Shown here: positions 35,357 through 47,507 of the stretch, piece after piece | Layout of the letters: each line of letters starts with the position of its first letter | Position numbering within the stretch: position 1 is the stretch's first letter | Source of the DNA: Perilla frutescens | Lineage: Eukaryota > Streptophyta > Magnoliopsida > Lamiales > Lamiaceae | DNA length: 64,000 nucleotides | Direction of reading: 5' to 3' | Assembly: GCA_026008535.1 (NCBI GenBank) | Contig: BRKX01000001.1 | Coordinates: 38,901,817-38,965,816, forward strand | The notes under the pieces: model-generated | Seen by the model: only the letters and a program-made list of their open reading frames with translations | The model's database searches: none | What the model was told of the DNA's origin: nothing | Made by a program: the position numbers and the translations under genes

Positions 35357-36737
35357 CAGTGGCGGAGCCAGGCATTTTAGGATGGAGGGTCCAACTTATC
35401 ATAAGATTCATAACTATATATATATATAAATTCAGAAGTAGATTTCTAAAAATAAAAGTAGAATTAAATAAGAACATTTAATATTTAAATAACAAAAGAT
35501 AAGTACAATCAGCTCATAACATGTCTCTTCTATTCTTCATACTTTGAAATTGCTGCATAATAGCTTCGTTGGTTGACACGGACCTTTTAGCAAGTAAGCT
35601 CTATGAACCTTTTCTATAGAGTTTGGAGGATAGCTCATGATATTAGGTCGTAGTCCTGGATCACTTGGAAGATTTTCTACATCAACATCATTGTTCTTTT
35701 CCTTTAATGAATCTTGAGACATAGGTCTATCAATTGGTGGAGCTGAGACTTTCACAGTAGAAGACATTGGCTTCATAAAACTATCCATTGATCTAAGAAA
35801 TAATGAAAATAAAGTTAATCAATAACCATATTATTTATTGTGCTGACTGCAAGAACTTCAAATTAAGCAAATAAATGCTACATAAATTTACAAACGCAAT
35901 AGTAAACTCAATTCTAAAGCCACTCCAATTTAGAATTGCTAAAACACATATTTACAAATTATAACAAATTTAGCCGAGCGAGTTCAGCCACCATATCTCG
36001 ATTCTCTGAGAGTTCAATGCTTTCTCAGGTATAGTCCCCAGGGGAGACTCACCATAAAGCAAGAAATTAAAGCATCTGATCACTCAGAAACATCAGCTAT
36101 TAAGATGCTTTATAACTTCCACAACAATTCCCAAAATCAATATATCCAATCCAACCATTGCTGAAGAACAATACTAAAGAAGAGGTAGAGTAACTTAAGC
36201 AACATAGAACTTTCCGATTAAAAAATTTGAAAAGGCATAACATAAGACGTTAGTTCGAGTTTTTTCCCACAAATAGGTAGAATTTCAACTCTAAATACGC
36301 AGCAACCCCAAACCCAAATTTAATCAAATATGTTGCAGCAAATCCAAATAAAATTAATTACCTCTGAACTTTCTTCATTTTTGCTGCAAGTCTCTAGACT
36401 CCAAGAACCCCCAAATTTTCTGAAGTCGCGTCTGTAGAGAGGGTTAAAGAAAATCTCACTGGAATCCAGATAACCAGAAGCTTGTTGATGCTATCACCGA
36501 CAAATAGGTGCAATTGAGATTAGACATGGTGTAGGGAAAGTATTTGATTAATTGATTTCATGATTTGGGACTTTTTGAGAATTGAGATGTTGTCGCCAAA
36601 TAACCTAGAAAACTTGCTTTGAATTATATTTTTTTATTTATTTTAATTAAAATTATGAAATTACTAATATACCCTACTTTTTTACCAAATTCTTAAAGGG
36701 TCCATGGACCCCGGGATACATGCTCCCTCCGCCACTG
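35357..36737 (-). mobile_element. hAT-type element, non-autonomous
   Basis: It begins CAGTGGCGGAGCCAGG and ends with the complement of CAGTGGCGGAGGGAGC, typical hAT termini. GGGTCCA also occurs in both ends. It contains the start of a hAT transposase on the minus strand. No perfect 8-bp target duplication is seen; GTAAAC straddles both ends, so the duplication may have decayed. Confidence -1.
35537..35788 (-). pseudogene. N-terminal fragment of a hAT transposase (TTF-type zinc finger/ZMYM1-like)
   Basis: 83 residues starting MDSFMKPMSSTVKVSAP. The diagnostic part is DVENLPSDPGLRPNI..YPPNSIEKVHRAYLLKGPCQP, which matches the segment just before the TTF-type zinc finger in plant hAT proteins annotated as zinc finger MYM-type 1. 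After CQP the sequence departs and ends. The zinc finger, the catalytic core and the C-terminal dimerisation domain are missing, so this is a remnant left by internal deletion. Confidence -1.
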
Positions 36738-36915
36738 TAAACCAGCCATATATAAAATACCCGCACATCTTTATTCGGTGTTGATGAAACAACCAAGAAG
36801 CATCAACAAATTATTACATATCTTGCAAAGATAAAGCTAATATGATTTTGAAATATTAATTGATTAAATATCGCTACATATATACAATAGATTCAATCAT
36901 CAATATTAAAATTAT

Positions 36916-37825
36916 TCCATACTAATTGAGTAAAGTAGCATGTGTCACTTTACAAAAATGAGAATAGTCCTCTCCTCATAAGCCAGTTTTATAAAAGAAA
37001 ATTAAACCGAATATCTATTTCTAACAATCAAAAGAGAAGCCCAACAAAGTCAAAATTCATTGAAAGCTTAAATGTTGGTCTTTTTCGAGTTCTCTCCCAT
37101 AATACTGTCTTTATCTATTTAATACTTCTACGTCCCAATTGTATAGTCCCATTTTTACTTGTACGTAGATTAAAAATATTTATGATAACAAGATACAAAA
37201 ACTAAATTTCCAACATTACCCCCATTTAAGATTTATAATTCTCTAAAACTTAAATGATTAGTTTTTAATTTTCAAAATTTAATAAGGGTGTATTTGTATA
37301 TCAATATGAAAAGTAGTATTAATTATAATGATGAGACTACATAATTGAAACACCCCAAAATAGTAATAGGGATTATTTATTCGAGACGAAGCGGGTAATA
37401 AGATTGTTGTTAGAACTAATTTTCCCGCCAAAAGTCATGCTAATTTTGGAAACTAATTTTTTTTATTATTAATATCAATCCACTAAATGATGTTAATTTA
37501 TTATAATTGTGAATCACTTTAGCAAAAACTTCATATGTATGATTTGAAAATAAAAAATAATGTTGCAGTGTAGTAATTCATACATTTTCTTCATAATTCG
37601 AGCCTAATTAGAATTTCAAAAGTAGGTTTAAACATCCATTCCCCCCCCCCCCTTTGGTTGAACTTAAACTCAAGGACCATAATAACAATGTAAAAATTTC
37701 TATAATTCATAAAAGTTGTAAATTAGTTTCATTTTATTATGATAATTTTTTTTTCATAATTATAATTTCTAACAAATAAAACCATACACATATCTCATTC
37801 GTGCATCGCACATGACATACTCTAA
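36916..37825 (+). mobile_element. Possible Helitron 4
   Basis: A GTGC-ATC-GCAC hairpin (37801-37811) is followed by CTAA (37822-37825) and T, a permitted CTRR end. The 5' start TCCATACTAATTGAG at 36916 is a weak match to the other Helitron starts. It contains a nested MITE. Confidence -1.
37123..37397. mobile_element. Stowaway-like MITE
   Basis: Flanked by TA. Its ends, CTTCTACGTCCCAATTGTAT and the complement of the right side CCGCTTCGTCTCGAATAAAT, both resemble the Stowaway terminus CTCCCTCCGTCCC. About 275 bp, AT-rich inside. Confidence -1.
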
Positions 37826-37914
37826 TCTATCATTATATTGAGAAAACACAACCTTGATTTGTCAACATAATTGCCTGCAAACTTCACCAATTCAACGTAC
37901 ATCATCAAAAAATA

Positions 37915-38180
37915 CATGAAATCTTCTAATCCGAATTGCGTGTCCCATCCGCGTTCAACATCAATTTTATTAACTTTTTCTTTAATTTCAATTTCTTTTG
38001 GTTTAATTTGATTTTACGTTATTATTTAGGATTTATTCCATCCAAGTAGGGTTTATAAAATTTTAATTCCTTGCAATAAATATATTAATTATGATTGATT
38101 ATAATATAATAAATTTTATTATTATGATAAATATTATTAAAACTATGAATTTTTTTATGTTGGGACACATACGAGACACA
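37915..38180 (+). mobile_element. MITE 3, copy b
   Basis: Begins CATGAAATCTTCTAATCCGAATTGCGTGTCCC and aligns with the complement of copy a at 27645-28022. Ends near the GGGACACATACGAGACAC block. Confidence -1.
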
Positions 38181-39350
38181 TTTTTTGGACAAATAATCTA
38201 ATTCTATAAAGTGAAGATTAGAAGGGTAAAAGATCTGTATAAACTAAATATAGAGTTGTAAGGAGGAAAATGAGATTGTAAAAAAATTAATAATAATCTC
38301 AAGTAGAATGTACGCGCCAACGCATGTTTATATATCAAGTCATTTGGGATTGCTAACGCGAATTGTCGATGTTGCCCAAACAGGCACGTACCAGGTTTGG
38401 ACATTTTATTTTATTTTTGCAAATTATATTTTAGGGATATAAATGATGACATTAGTTAGAAAATGCTAATTATGTTCCTCATGGTTTTTTCATTTCTAAC
38501 TATGTAAACGACATAGATGTATTTTTTTAATAATATCGTGTGAAAATAACATTATCATTTATATAGTAATAGGTGAAAAAAATTAACATCTACTTAAAGA
38601 GTCAGATATGTCCCCAAAATATTTTTTATAAAAATATTTTTAAAAAGTAAAATGTAAAAATCGGGCACCGTACATTGACATTTCCATTAATGCAACTTGA
38701 AGAGTCCAATTACTAGTGGGCCTTGATTTATGGAAGAGTATATCGTGAACTTAGTGCAAATGCACTTTGTTCTAATATATTGTCAAATGTCCAACATAAA
38801 TAGAAAAAAAAAAAAAAGCAAAATACGCTCAGCACTGTTTGGAAATCCAAAATCACCGTAAATTTATTCCCTTCCCCTTTTTGTGTCACTTACCTACCTA
38901 CTGAATTAGATGTACAGTTGCATTTTTTTGTTTAATTTTTTTTCCAAAATTTAAACAGTGAGTTATCGGGAAGTGGAGCGGTCCCTATTAGTAATTCTGT
39001 TAACATTTAGAATATTATTTAATATTACTTCTTTATGTGTAGAAAATTAATATATATTAGAACCAATTTAAGACGTAAATAAATCATTTGAAAAATAATT
39101 GAACATATAATAAAAATAATTTATTAATTTACATGTACAAAATTGGAAAATAATTATCCCAAAAAAATTTATACATTTGAAAATACAAGAGGCTCAAAGT
39201 TTTTTCTTTATTAGTTTTTGTATCGAGCAAAAGTGTCGATAGTTAGTTAACTGGACGATTAGTGAACAACAATATTATTTTATTTTATTGGCAAATCATA
39301 TTTTTGTTACAAAATATAATTAGTTGAATAAAACAATGTTGGCATAAATG
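38181..39350. other. Intergenic, nothing recognised
   Basis: AT-rich spacer before the large retrotransposon. No gene or complete repeat identified. Confidence -1.
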
Positions 39351-39755
39351 AAAATTGTTAGGAAAAACTATCAAAAGTTTTCCTCACTGGGGTTTTGATG
39401 ATATATCAAAATATGTCAAAGAGCCTTGAAAAACTGAAAAAAAATCAAGCAAAAAACTGAGGATGATCATAAAAAAATTGAGCTATCAAAGCCTGAGAAT
39501 GATCAATCCAAGAAGAAAAGAAAATAAAAAAATAGAGAAAGAAAAGAAAAAGAAAAAGAAAATAAAAAAAGAGAGAGAAAAGAAAAAAAAAAGAGAAAAA
39601 ACCAGCCAAGGGCTGAGAAAAAGAAGAAAGTTGTAGCTTGATTGCTAGATCAATTAGCAAGTCAAGTAAACTGAAAATGCAGGTACTGACAAGTTCGAAG
39701 TACCAACTGCCATCAGAGTATGCAACAAGTAAAGCTTTTCAGTCTACAGTTGTGA

Positions 39756-40020
39756 ACTGAAGAATGTACGAGTTCAAAGTACGAGCTGAAGGACATGTCA
39801 GTTCAATAAATTCCAGCTGAAGAAGAATACCAGTTGAAGAATGTACCAGTTCAAGGTACGAGCTGAAGGATTTGCCAGCTCAAGAAATTCCAGCTGAAGA
39901 ATGTACCAGTTCAAGGTACGAGCTGAAGGATGTGCCAGCTCAATGAATTCCAGCTGAAGAATGTGCCAGTTCAAGGTACGAGCTAAATGATATGCTAGCT
40001 CAAGATAACACCAGTAGAAG
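39756..40020. repeat. 60-bp tandem repeats in the outer LTR
   Basis: About four copies, with the best-preserved three beginning near 39839, 39899 and 39959. Each contains GTACCAGTTCAAGGTACGAGCT, GCCAGCTCAA and CCAGCTGAAGA. The period is a multiple of three, so a spurious minus-strand frame stays open across it. Confidence -1.
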
Positions 40021-40164
40021 AATGAAGTTCCAACTGAATAATGTACCGGTCCAGGAGATATCAGTTGAAGACACACCAGTTTAGAATACCAGTTGTAGAG
40101 GCACCAGTTCAATATCTAAACTGAAGAAGGTACCAGTTCAAGAAGTTCCAGTTGAAAGGACATC

Positions 40165-40360
40165 AGTCCAAAGTACCAGCTGAAGATACACCAATTTAAA
40201 ACTGCCATCTGAAGTAAACCAAACTAGAGCTCAGAAAGCATCAGGCCAGAGCTCAGAACTGCCAGCTGAAGATACACATGTTCAAAACTGCCTGCTGAAG
40301 CAAACCAAACTGGAGCTCAGAAAGCATTAGGCTAGAGCTCAGAACTGCCAGCTGAAGATG
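40165..40360. repeat. Second tandem repeat in the outer LTR
   Basis: Two to three diverged copies of a unit with AACCAAACTGGAGCTCAGAA, AGGCCAGAGCTCAGAAC and TGCCAGCTGAAGAT, period about 90-95 bp. Confidence -1.
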
Positions 40361-40669
40361 ATCAAAACTGGAGCTTGCAAAACTGCCAACAAGAGATGAA
40401 GAATTAACAGCTGAGGAAATGTTCCGAGTTGAAGATTTCAACTGCCAGCTGAAGCCCAGAATTGATGATCAAGACAGAAGCCAAAACTGAAATTCAAATT
40501 TCAGATCTGCCAACATAAAGATCTTGAAGTTAATGCAACCAAGATCTGGAAGCAAAAGCTTGTCAGAAGAATAAAGGTAGCCCAACGACTACTTAAATGA
40601 AAATCCTCTCAATGACTTTATCGTTAATGATCATTCACTGATCCAAAAATGGTCACAAGAACACTCCTC

Positions 40670-40677
40670 TATAAAAG
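40670..40677 (+). promoter_or_regulatory. TATA box of the outer LTR
   Basis: CTCTATAAAAGATG is a good plant TATA box, 816 bp before the LTR end. The start of the genomic transcript is expected near 40700. Confidence -1.
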
Positions 40678-41178
40678 ATGAGTGATTCAGATCAAAAAGA
40701 TGACTTTTGCTGGACTTCTGCTAGACTTTTGTGAAGACTTTTGTCGAAGCTCTCAAAAGCCTCAAGCTTAAATCCACCCACAGCAAAATGTCCCAACTGA
40801 GAAGAAGAAGCAAACTGCTCATCACGCTAGATGTTGAAGAATTCCATCCAGATTCAATCTCTCAGTTCTGTTATACACCGATCAACTACCCAGCTCAAGC
40901 TAAAGAAGCGCAGAGGAGTACATCAGTTTATTACAGTTTCAAGATTGCATTCTTGAAGATCGAAAGAGAACTAAAACCTTGTAAAGACGGCCAATAGCAC
41001 CTTATCTCTCCAGCGAGCAGTTGGGGATCACAAGTGTGAGACTGTCGACTATCACCGATTGAGGAAGGCGTACCGACGGGTCCATTATTCCAGGATAACA
41101 ACAGTTGAAAAGAAAACTATGCTCGAGGAAAGGGCACCGTCAGCCAGGTTTAACACATTGTCTTCACTGTGTAACTGT

Positions 41179-41184
41179 AATAAA
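41179..41184 (+). terminator. Polyadenylation signal in the outer LTR
   Basis: AATAAA about 500 bp after the TATA box, placed where the R region of the LTR would end. Confidence -1.
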
Positions 41185-41488
41185 GAAACTTTATACTTGC
41201 ATAGTGAATTACCCTATTCAGTTAGGAAGAGAGTACGTAGAAGTTGAGCTTCGAACCTCTATAAAATTGTGTCTGTGTGCTATGTTTATCGCTTTTAGTT
41301 GTATGTTTTAACTCCACACCTCAAGCACACAAGGTGCACTTCAAGCAAACTGATCATCTCAACTGATCAAGTGCATAGATAACTTCGCGAGTCAAAGGGC
41401 CCTATCTATTCTGCAATTATTGTTAACTTTGGGATCAGTTTATTCACCCCCCCTCTAAACTGATTCTGACTCGCCTGAGACCAACAAG

Positions 41489-41500
41489 TGGTATCAGAGC
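41489..41500 (+). other. Primer binding site of the outer element
   Basis: TGGTATCAGAGC, the usual plant copia site complementary to the 3' end of initiator tRNA-Met, two bases after the LTR. Confidence -1.
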
Positions 41501-41574
41501 GGTTGATTCTAAGGATCAGCCGTTTCTGCAGATCAACTGAATCGGATCTTGTTATCTGTGCTAATCTATTAGCT

Positions 41575-44170
41575 ATGGGAAACCATAAGCTACCTATTTT
41601 TTCAGTTGAGAACTATGATAACTGGAACAGGAGAATGAAGGCGCACCTCTGCTCAATCCACGAAAATATGTGGGAAGTTATCGAAGAAGGTCCAATCACC
41701 ATCATGATGGACAACGAGGCACATATTGTTGATGTCAATCAACCAGCCAGGATCCCAAAGCCAATTCATCTTCTCATAAGTGATGAGAAGAAGTTGAAGA
41801 ATCTAGAGTTTGTAGCCCAAGCTGCATTATTTCGAACTCTGTATGAGGATCAAATGAAGGACACTAAGAACTGTCAAACTGCCAAGGAGATATGAGACTT
41901 GCTCACTGGTTTGTGCAAGGAGTCCGAAGCAATTAAAGGAAATAAGCTCCAATTGGTGGTGGATAGATAGGAATCCTTCAAAATTCACTCAGATGAAACC
42001 ATCTCAAGCCTTGAAATGAGATTTTTAGGCATCATCAGGAGATGAATAATATGGGAAGAAACTATCCTAACAGTGAGATGAATTCCAAAATTTTGGACAA
42101 CCTCATAGAAGAATGGAATATGAAGGTGATAGCTACATCAATGTTAAATAGCATCATCCCATGAGAACTCTTTGGTTCTCTCAAAGCTCACGAGTATAGC
42201 CTAAACCGAAAAAGAGAGGCATCCACATCGTCAGCTCAGGATGCAGCTTTCTATGGAGAAAATAATCAGTTTAGAGAAGCTTGAGGAAGAAACATCTTCT
42301 GACCCAGAAGTTCTCCAGCCAGAGAACAACCAGGAGCCTCAACTGATTGAAGAAGAGAAGCAACTGAGAAGAAAGAGAGCTTGACTGAAGACATAAAAAG
42401 GGTAAATTCAGTCAGTTACCAAGCTGCTAGAAAAAGCTCAAGAAGATCAGAGACCAACCATTAGTTTTGCTTCAAACTGATGAAGAGCCCAGAGGCGACA
42501 GGAACCAGCCACCTGCTGAAAAACCCAGGACAACCAATAGAAGTATAGAAGAATGATTCCATTGTCATAAACAAGGACACTATCGATATGAGTGTCCAGA
42601 TCTCCCTGAATACAAAAAGGCCAGAGTTAAGAAAAGCTTTTTCAAGAGAAAAGCTATGATGGCCAACACAGAGAATGCCGTGCTAGATGATTCAGACTAC
42701 CCTTCAGAAATCGACTCAGACAGCTACAACTCTGAAGATGAAGCACTGTTCTGCCTCATGGCTGACGAAGAAGAAGAAGCTAGCACATCTGACTCCTTAA
42801 CCTCTTTTTATCACATTCATGAAACTTCCATTTCTAGCAATGAATTAAATGTGCAACTGAAAATGCTAGAAGATCAATTAACTTATATATGAAGTATGCA
42901 CGTTGAGCTGAAGGAAGAAAATGATGACCTAAGAGATGAGGTCAAGAGACTAAGGAGTGATCATGATAGAATTGGATCTCTCGAAACTCAGTCAGTTGAA
43001 TGTGAAAAATTAAAGCTGAAAATTGATGAGCTAGAAGCTGAGAAGGAGAAACTCAAGCAAGAGATCCTTAAGAGAGAAGAAATATCTCTTAAGTTCAAAA
43101 AGGGATCTCAAACTCTTGATGAGATTCTAAGCCATCAAAGAGTTTAAACTGGTAGTCCAGGATTAGGATACAACAGGTACACTGCTGCTGAAAAAGGAAA
43201 GGCAGTTGCACAAACCAGTCAAGAAGGTGCTCTATCTGGTTTTGTCAGACCTGTTGAGGCGACCAAAGGTAAGGAAACACTGAACATCCCTCTAGATGAA
43301 CCGAAGTGGTCCAACTAATCCTCTCAACTGAAAGGCTCATTTCAGTCTAAGTTATCAATTCAGCAGATGAAACCATCTCATCAAAGGCCACCAGCTCAGT
43401 TTAGGCAGCCTGCCTATCAGCAAAGGCCACCAGCCCAGCCTAGGCAACCTGTCTATCAGCAGAGGTCATCAGTGCAGCTAAGACCTCCAGCTCATCAGAG
43501 ACAATCAGTTCGACACAGATCGCTAGTTCACACAAGGCCTCAAGCTCATTATAGGCCACCAGTGAACAGAACTGAAAGGCCAACTGGAGTAAGGAGGAAT
43601 ACTTAGTTCGAACCTAAGTCTCATCAAGATAGGGCATCAGTCCAGGTGAGAACTGCACCGCCAGCCTATCTTCACAGACCATCATCAAGTCAACATGGGA
43701 AGGGTGTTGACTCAAGGAAAAATGTGCACACCAGATTATATCGAGCACGTCAACATGTTCAGATCCTCTTAGAGAAATTCACTCTAACTAATCTTGCGAC
43801 TCAGTATAGCAAGTACTTGGATTCAAATGATGAACCCAGGACCAACTCCATCTATAACTAGTTTGCAAACTGGCCATATCACAAGAACAACAGAGCTCAA
43901 TGAGTCAAAAGAAATTGGCTGCAAGGAAGAGCTAAAAAAGCTCGAGATTAGAGAGTTATGATTGAAGTATTTTATCCTACTAACTCTCGTTGCAGGTACA
44001 AGTTAAATGACTCAGCTTAAAGAAGGAGAGCTGAAAAGAGAGTAAAACTGATTAGGCGCGCAATGTCTGAAAGCTCTCTACCTACTAATAAGCCAAGAGT
44101 TTGGCAAATCTGGATTCCTAAACACTTGATTAGTAAACAAGGACCCGATATCATACGGTTACCTAAAAAC
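41575..44170 (+). pseudogene. gag: gag of the outer copia element, broken
   Basis: The start is MGNHKLPIFSVENYDNWNRRM, a copia gag opening in which the element binds its own RNA and forms particles. An in-frame TGA follows at about 41893 and more stops appear to 42400. A zinc knuckle near 42558-42600 reads HCHKQGHYRYEC, with a TGA where its first Cys is expected. After it come an acidic part (DSDYPSEIDSDSYNSEDE), a long coiled coil (about 42896-43130, KLKLKIDELEAEKEKLKQ), and proline-glutamine repeats such as RPPAQPRQPVYQQR (43367-43600). A long gag with coiled coil is usual in the SIRE lineage. There are several stops and at least one frameshift. Confidence -1.
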
Positions 44171-44182
44171 TAATCGTCTCTC

Positions 44183-47100
44183 TTGCAGGAAAAGGGCATC
44201 CTATCGAAGAAGAAGACCAAGGAGGTTTGGTATCTTGATAGCGGATGCTCAAAACACATGACAGGAGACAAAGATGATCTTGAAGGTTACAAGGAAATAA
44301 AAGGCCCATTAGTCACATTCGGAGAAAATTCCAGAAGCCGAACCATTGGAGAAGGGTTCATGGTCAAAGAAAAAGTGGTAGTCAATGAAGTCTCCTATGT
44401 AGAAGGACTGAAGTACAAACTGCTCAGCATCAGTCAGCTATGTGACAATGGATATACAGTTGATTTTAGTCGAAGCTCATGCGACATCCGAGATAAGTCA
44501 ACTGGAGCAATCCTCCTAACTGGCATAAGGAGAGCCAACATGTATGTTGTTGACTGGTCAACAGGCTATAGAGAGGCTTGTTTTCTTTCAAAAGGCTCAA
44601 CTGAAGCAAGCTAGCTATGGCATCGATGACTAAATCACCTCAACTTCAAAACCATCAACCACCTAGCCAAGAAAGAGCTAGTTGATGGACTTTCCAAGGA
44701 GATTTTCAAGAAAAATGACGTTTGCGGGCCATGCCAAAAAGAGAACCAAGTAAGGTCATCATTCAAAAATAGAAGTCATCCGCAAGGGACTACTGCTCTC
44801 CTCCAACTGCTACACATGGATCTATTTGGGCCAGTTAGACCACCAACTCCCAAAGAAAAGAGATTCACTCTTATAGTAGTCGACGACTTCTCAAGATACA
44901 CATGGGTAGAGGTTTCTCAGAAGTAATGATGAAACCTACTCCAAGATATCAGCAATGATCAGAAGACTGCAAACTGAAAGGGAAAGATCAGTTCAACAAA
45001 TCCATTCAAACAATGGAATTGAATTCGTAAACTAGCAGATTATCAATTTTATCAGTGAACTAGGAATGACTCACGAGTACTCAGCTACCAAAACTCCACA
45101 GCAAAACGGTGTATCTAAATGGAGAAACCACACTCTTAAAGAAGCAACTCGAGCAATGATAGGTGATGCCAACATAGCTGAAGGTTACTGGGCTAAAGCA
45201 GTCAACATAGGCGTGCCACACTCAAAATAGAAGCACCATTGTCAGTTCGCATGACAAGGCACCTTATGAACTACATAAGGGTCATAAGCCATCTATCTCA
45301 TACTTCAAAGTATTTGGCTGTGAATGTTATATTCACAACAATGGCAAGAGTCAACTAAAGACTTTCAGTGCCAAAGCAGATGAGGGAATCTTTCTTGGCT
45401 ATAATTCCCCTCATGCACAAGCTTACAGAGTGTTCAATAAACGAACACTTTTTGTGGAAATAACATATCATGTTGTTTTTTATGAGTTTGCAAATGAGTA
45501 CAGGAACAAAGAAGCAGCTAATGCATTAGTTCAAGTACTACCTAGCAAAACTGATAACTCGCAGGACTATGTGGATCACACAGTTCAAGAAGAGTTTGAA
45601 GTTGGACTAGAAGATGAAGTCAACATATCCAGCACAAGGCCAGCTGGGACAACCAAGTCAATGAAGAGACAATTCGTGCTGAGACCATCAACCCCATAAT
45701 TGAAGCAGAGGGAAGAACTGATGAAGATGAAAAGCAAACTGAAAAAAAGATATCAACTAATGTCAATGCTGAAGATCCAACTGAAAACCCAGCTGAGGAT
45801 AGCCTACCCAAATGGCTCAGAAGCCACCCAGCTGATAAGATCATTTGAGATCCAAGAAGTCGAGTTCAGACCAGAAGTTCAACATAGCATGCTCTCTTCA
45901 CATGCTTCTTATCTCAAACCGAACCGGCGAACATCAAGGAAGCTCTTGAAGATTCAGACTAGAACATAGCCATGCAAGAAGAGCTGAACCAGTTCACAAG
46001 AAACGATGTATGATTTCTTGTCGATAGGCCAAAAATCCAGAAAGTCATTGGAACAAAGTGGGTTTTTTGCAAAAAACTAGATGAGCAAGGCATCATCACC
46101 AGGAAACAAAGCAAGACTGGTAGCTAAAGGATACTCTCAAAGTGAAGGGATCGACTTTGATGAGACATTTGCACCAGTTGCAAGATTGGAAGCAATCAGA
46201 CTGTTCCTTACCTATGCAGCTCACAACAACTTCATAGCCTATCAAATGGATGTGAAAAGTGCTTTTCTACAAAGAATGCTCAAGGAAGATGTGTACATCG
46301 AGCAACCACCCGGATTTAAAATTGGAGACCAAGTTTTCAAACTGAAGAAACCACTTTATGGGATGAAGCAAGTACCCTGAGCCTGGTACGAAACCCTCAC
46401 AAATATTCTTGATGAAGAATGGGTTTCAAAAAAGAGTCATTGATCGAACTCTATTCAAAATAGAACGGTCATCTGAGATCATAATTGTTCAAATTTATGT
46501 GGATGATATAATATTTAGATCGAAGAGTAAAGATCTATGCACTCGTTTCGTACAACTGATACAAAACGAATTCGAGATGTGCATGATGGGAGAGATGACA
46601 TTCTTCTTAGGACTCCAAGTGAAGCAGTTCAAGGATGACATATTCATCAGCCAAGCTAAGTATACAAATGAACTAGTCAAGAAGTTTAGAACTGATAAGG
46701 GAAAAACTATTAAGATTCCCATGAACACATCAGTTCAACTGACTCTCGATGAAGAAGGAGAATCAGTTAGACAAACTCACTACAAAGGCATCATCAGTTC
46801 GCTTCTCTACCTAACTACCAGTTGACCAGACATCTCATATTCAGTCGGCTTATGTGCACGATTCCAAGCCAATCCAAAGAAGAGTCATCTCGAAGCAGCA
46901 AAGATGATCATCAAGTACCTCAGAGAAACCATAAATCTTGGATTATGGTATCCCAGACATGGCAGCTTGAGTCTAAATGGATATTCAGACTCAGACTTCG
47001 GTTGATGCAAGATTGACAGGAAAAGTACCAGTGGAACATGTCAGTTTCTTGGTCACAAACTGATATCCTGGTTCAGCAAGAAGCAGCACTCAGTTGCCAC

Positions 47101-47507
47101 GTCAACAACTGAAGCAGAGTATATAGCTGCTGGAAGTTGTTATGCACAGATACTCTGGATAAAGCAGTAGTTGAAGGATTACAAGGTCGAAACAAATGAA
47201 GTACCTATCTTCTGCGACAACAATATTACTATTGGGATTTCTCAGAATCCAGTTCTGCATTCAAGAACAAAGGACATTGATATCATGCACCACTTCATCA
47301 GAGATCACATCGAGAAGAAAGACATATGCATCCAATATGTTAATATAGAGTAGTAGATAGCTAATATCTTCACAAAGCCATTTCCAGAAGCAAGATTCGT
47401 GGAGCTATGTATCCAACTGAGGTTATTGGAACTAGCTTTAGAAGATGAAGATGTTCAACTGATCGAGAGAATGAAAAATGCAACCTCAACTGATGAGAAG
47501 AAAAGAT
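44183..47507 (+). pseudogene. pol: pol of the outer copia element, broken
   Basis: Domains in order: protease with WYLDSGCSKHMTG (44228); GAG-pre-integrase zinc-binding region with LNHLNF and CGPCQ (44620-44745); integrase with MDLFGPV (44816), HSNNGIEF (45003) and PQQNGVSKW (45096); reverse transcriptase from about 46030, with DFDETFAPVARLEAIR, MDVKSAFL and the catalytic YVDD (about 46497); RNase H with KSTSGTCQFLG and TSTTEAEYIA (47026-47130), DNNITIGISQNPVLHSRTK, then IFTKPF. The protein would cut, reverse-transcribe and integrate the element. It is dead: many stops, frameshifts near 45210 and 46400, and two of the three integrase acidic residues are replaced (Asp by Asn, Glu by Lys). Confidence -1.

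Larger units (their letters stand above)
39356..41486 (+). repeat. 5' LTR of the outer copia element (2131 bp)
   Basis: Starts TGTTAGGAAAAACTATC and ends CCAACA just before the primer site. The preceding AAAAT may be the target duplication. It holds a purine-rich tract (39515-39610), 60-bp tandem repeats, a TATA box (40670) and an AATAAA signal (41179). Against the visible 295 bp of the 3' LTR I count at least ten substitutions plus indels in A tracts. Confidence -1.

Noticed and set aside
39798..40112. 104-codon open frame on the minus strand in the outer LTR with 20-residue repeats
   Set aside because: It is open only because the 60-bp repeat is a multiple of three. It matches no family and runs against the retrotransposon.
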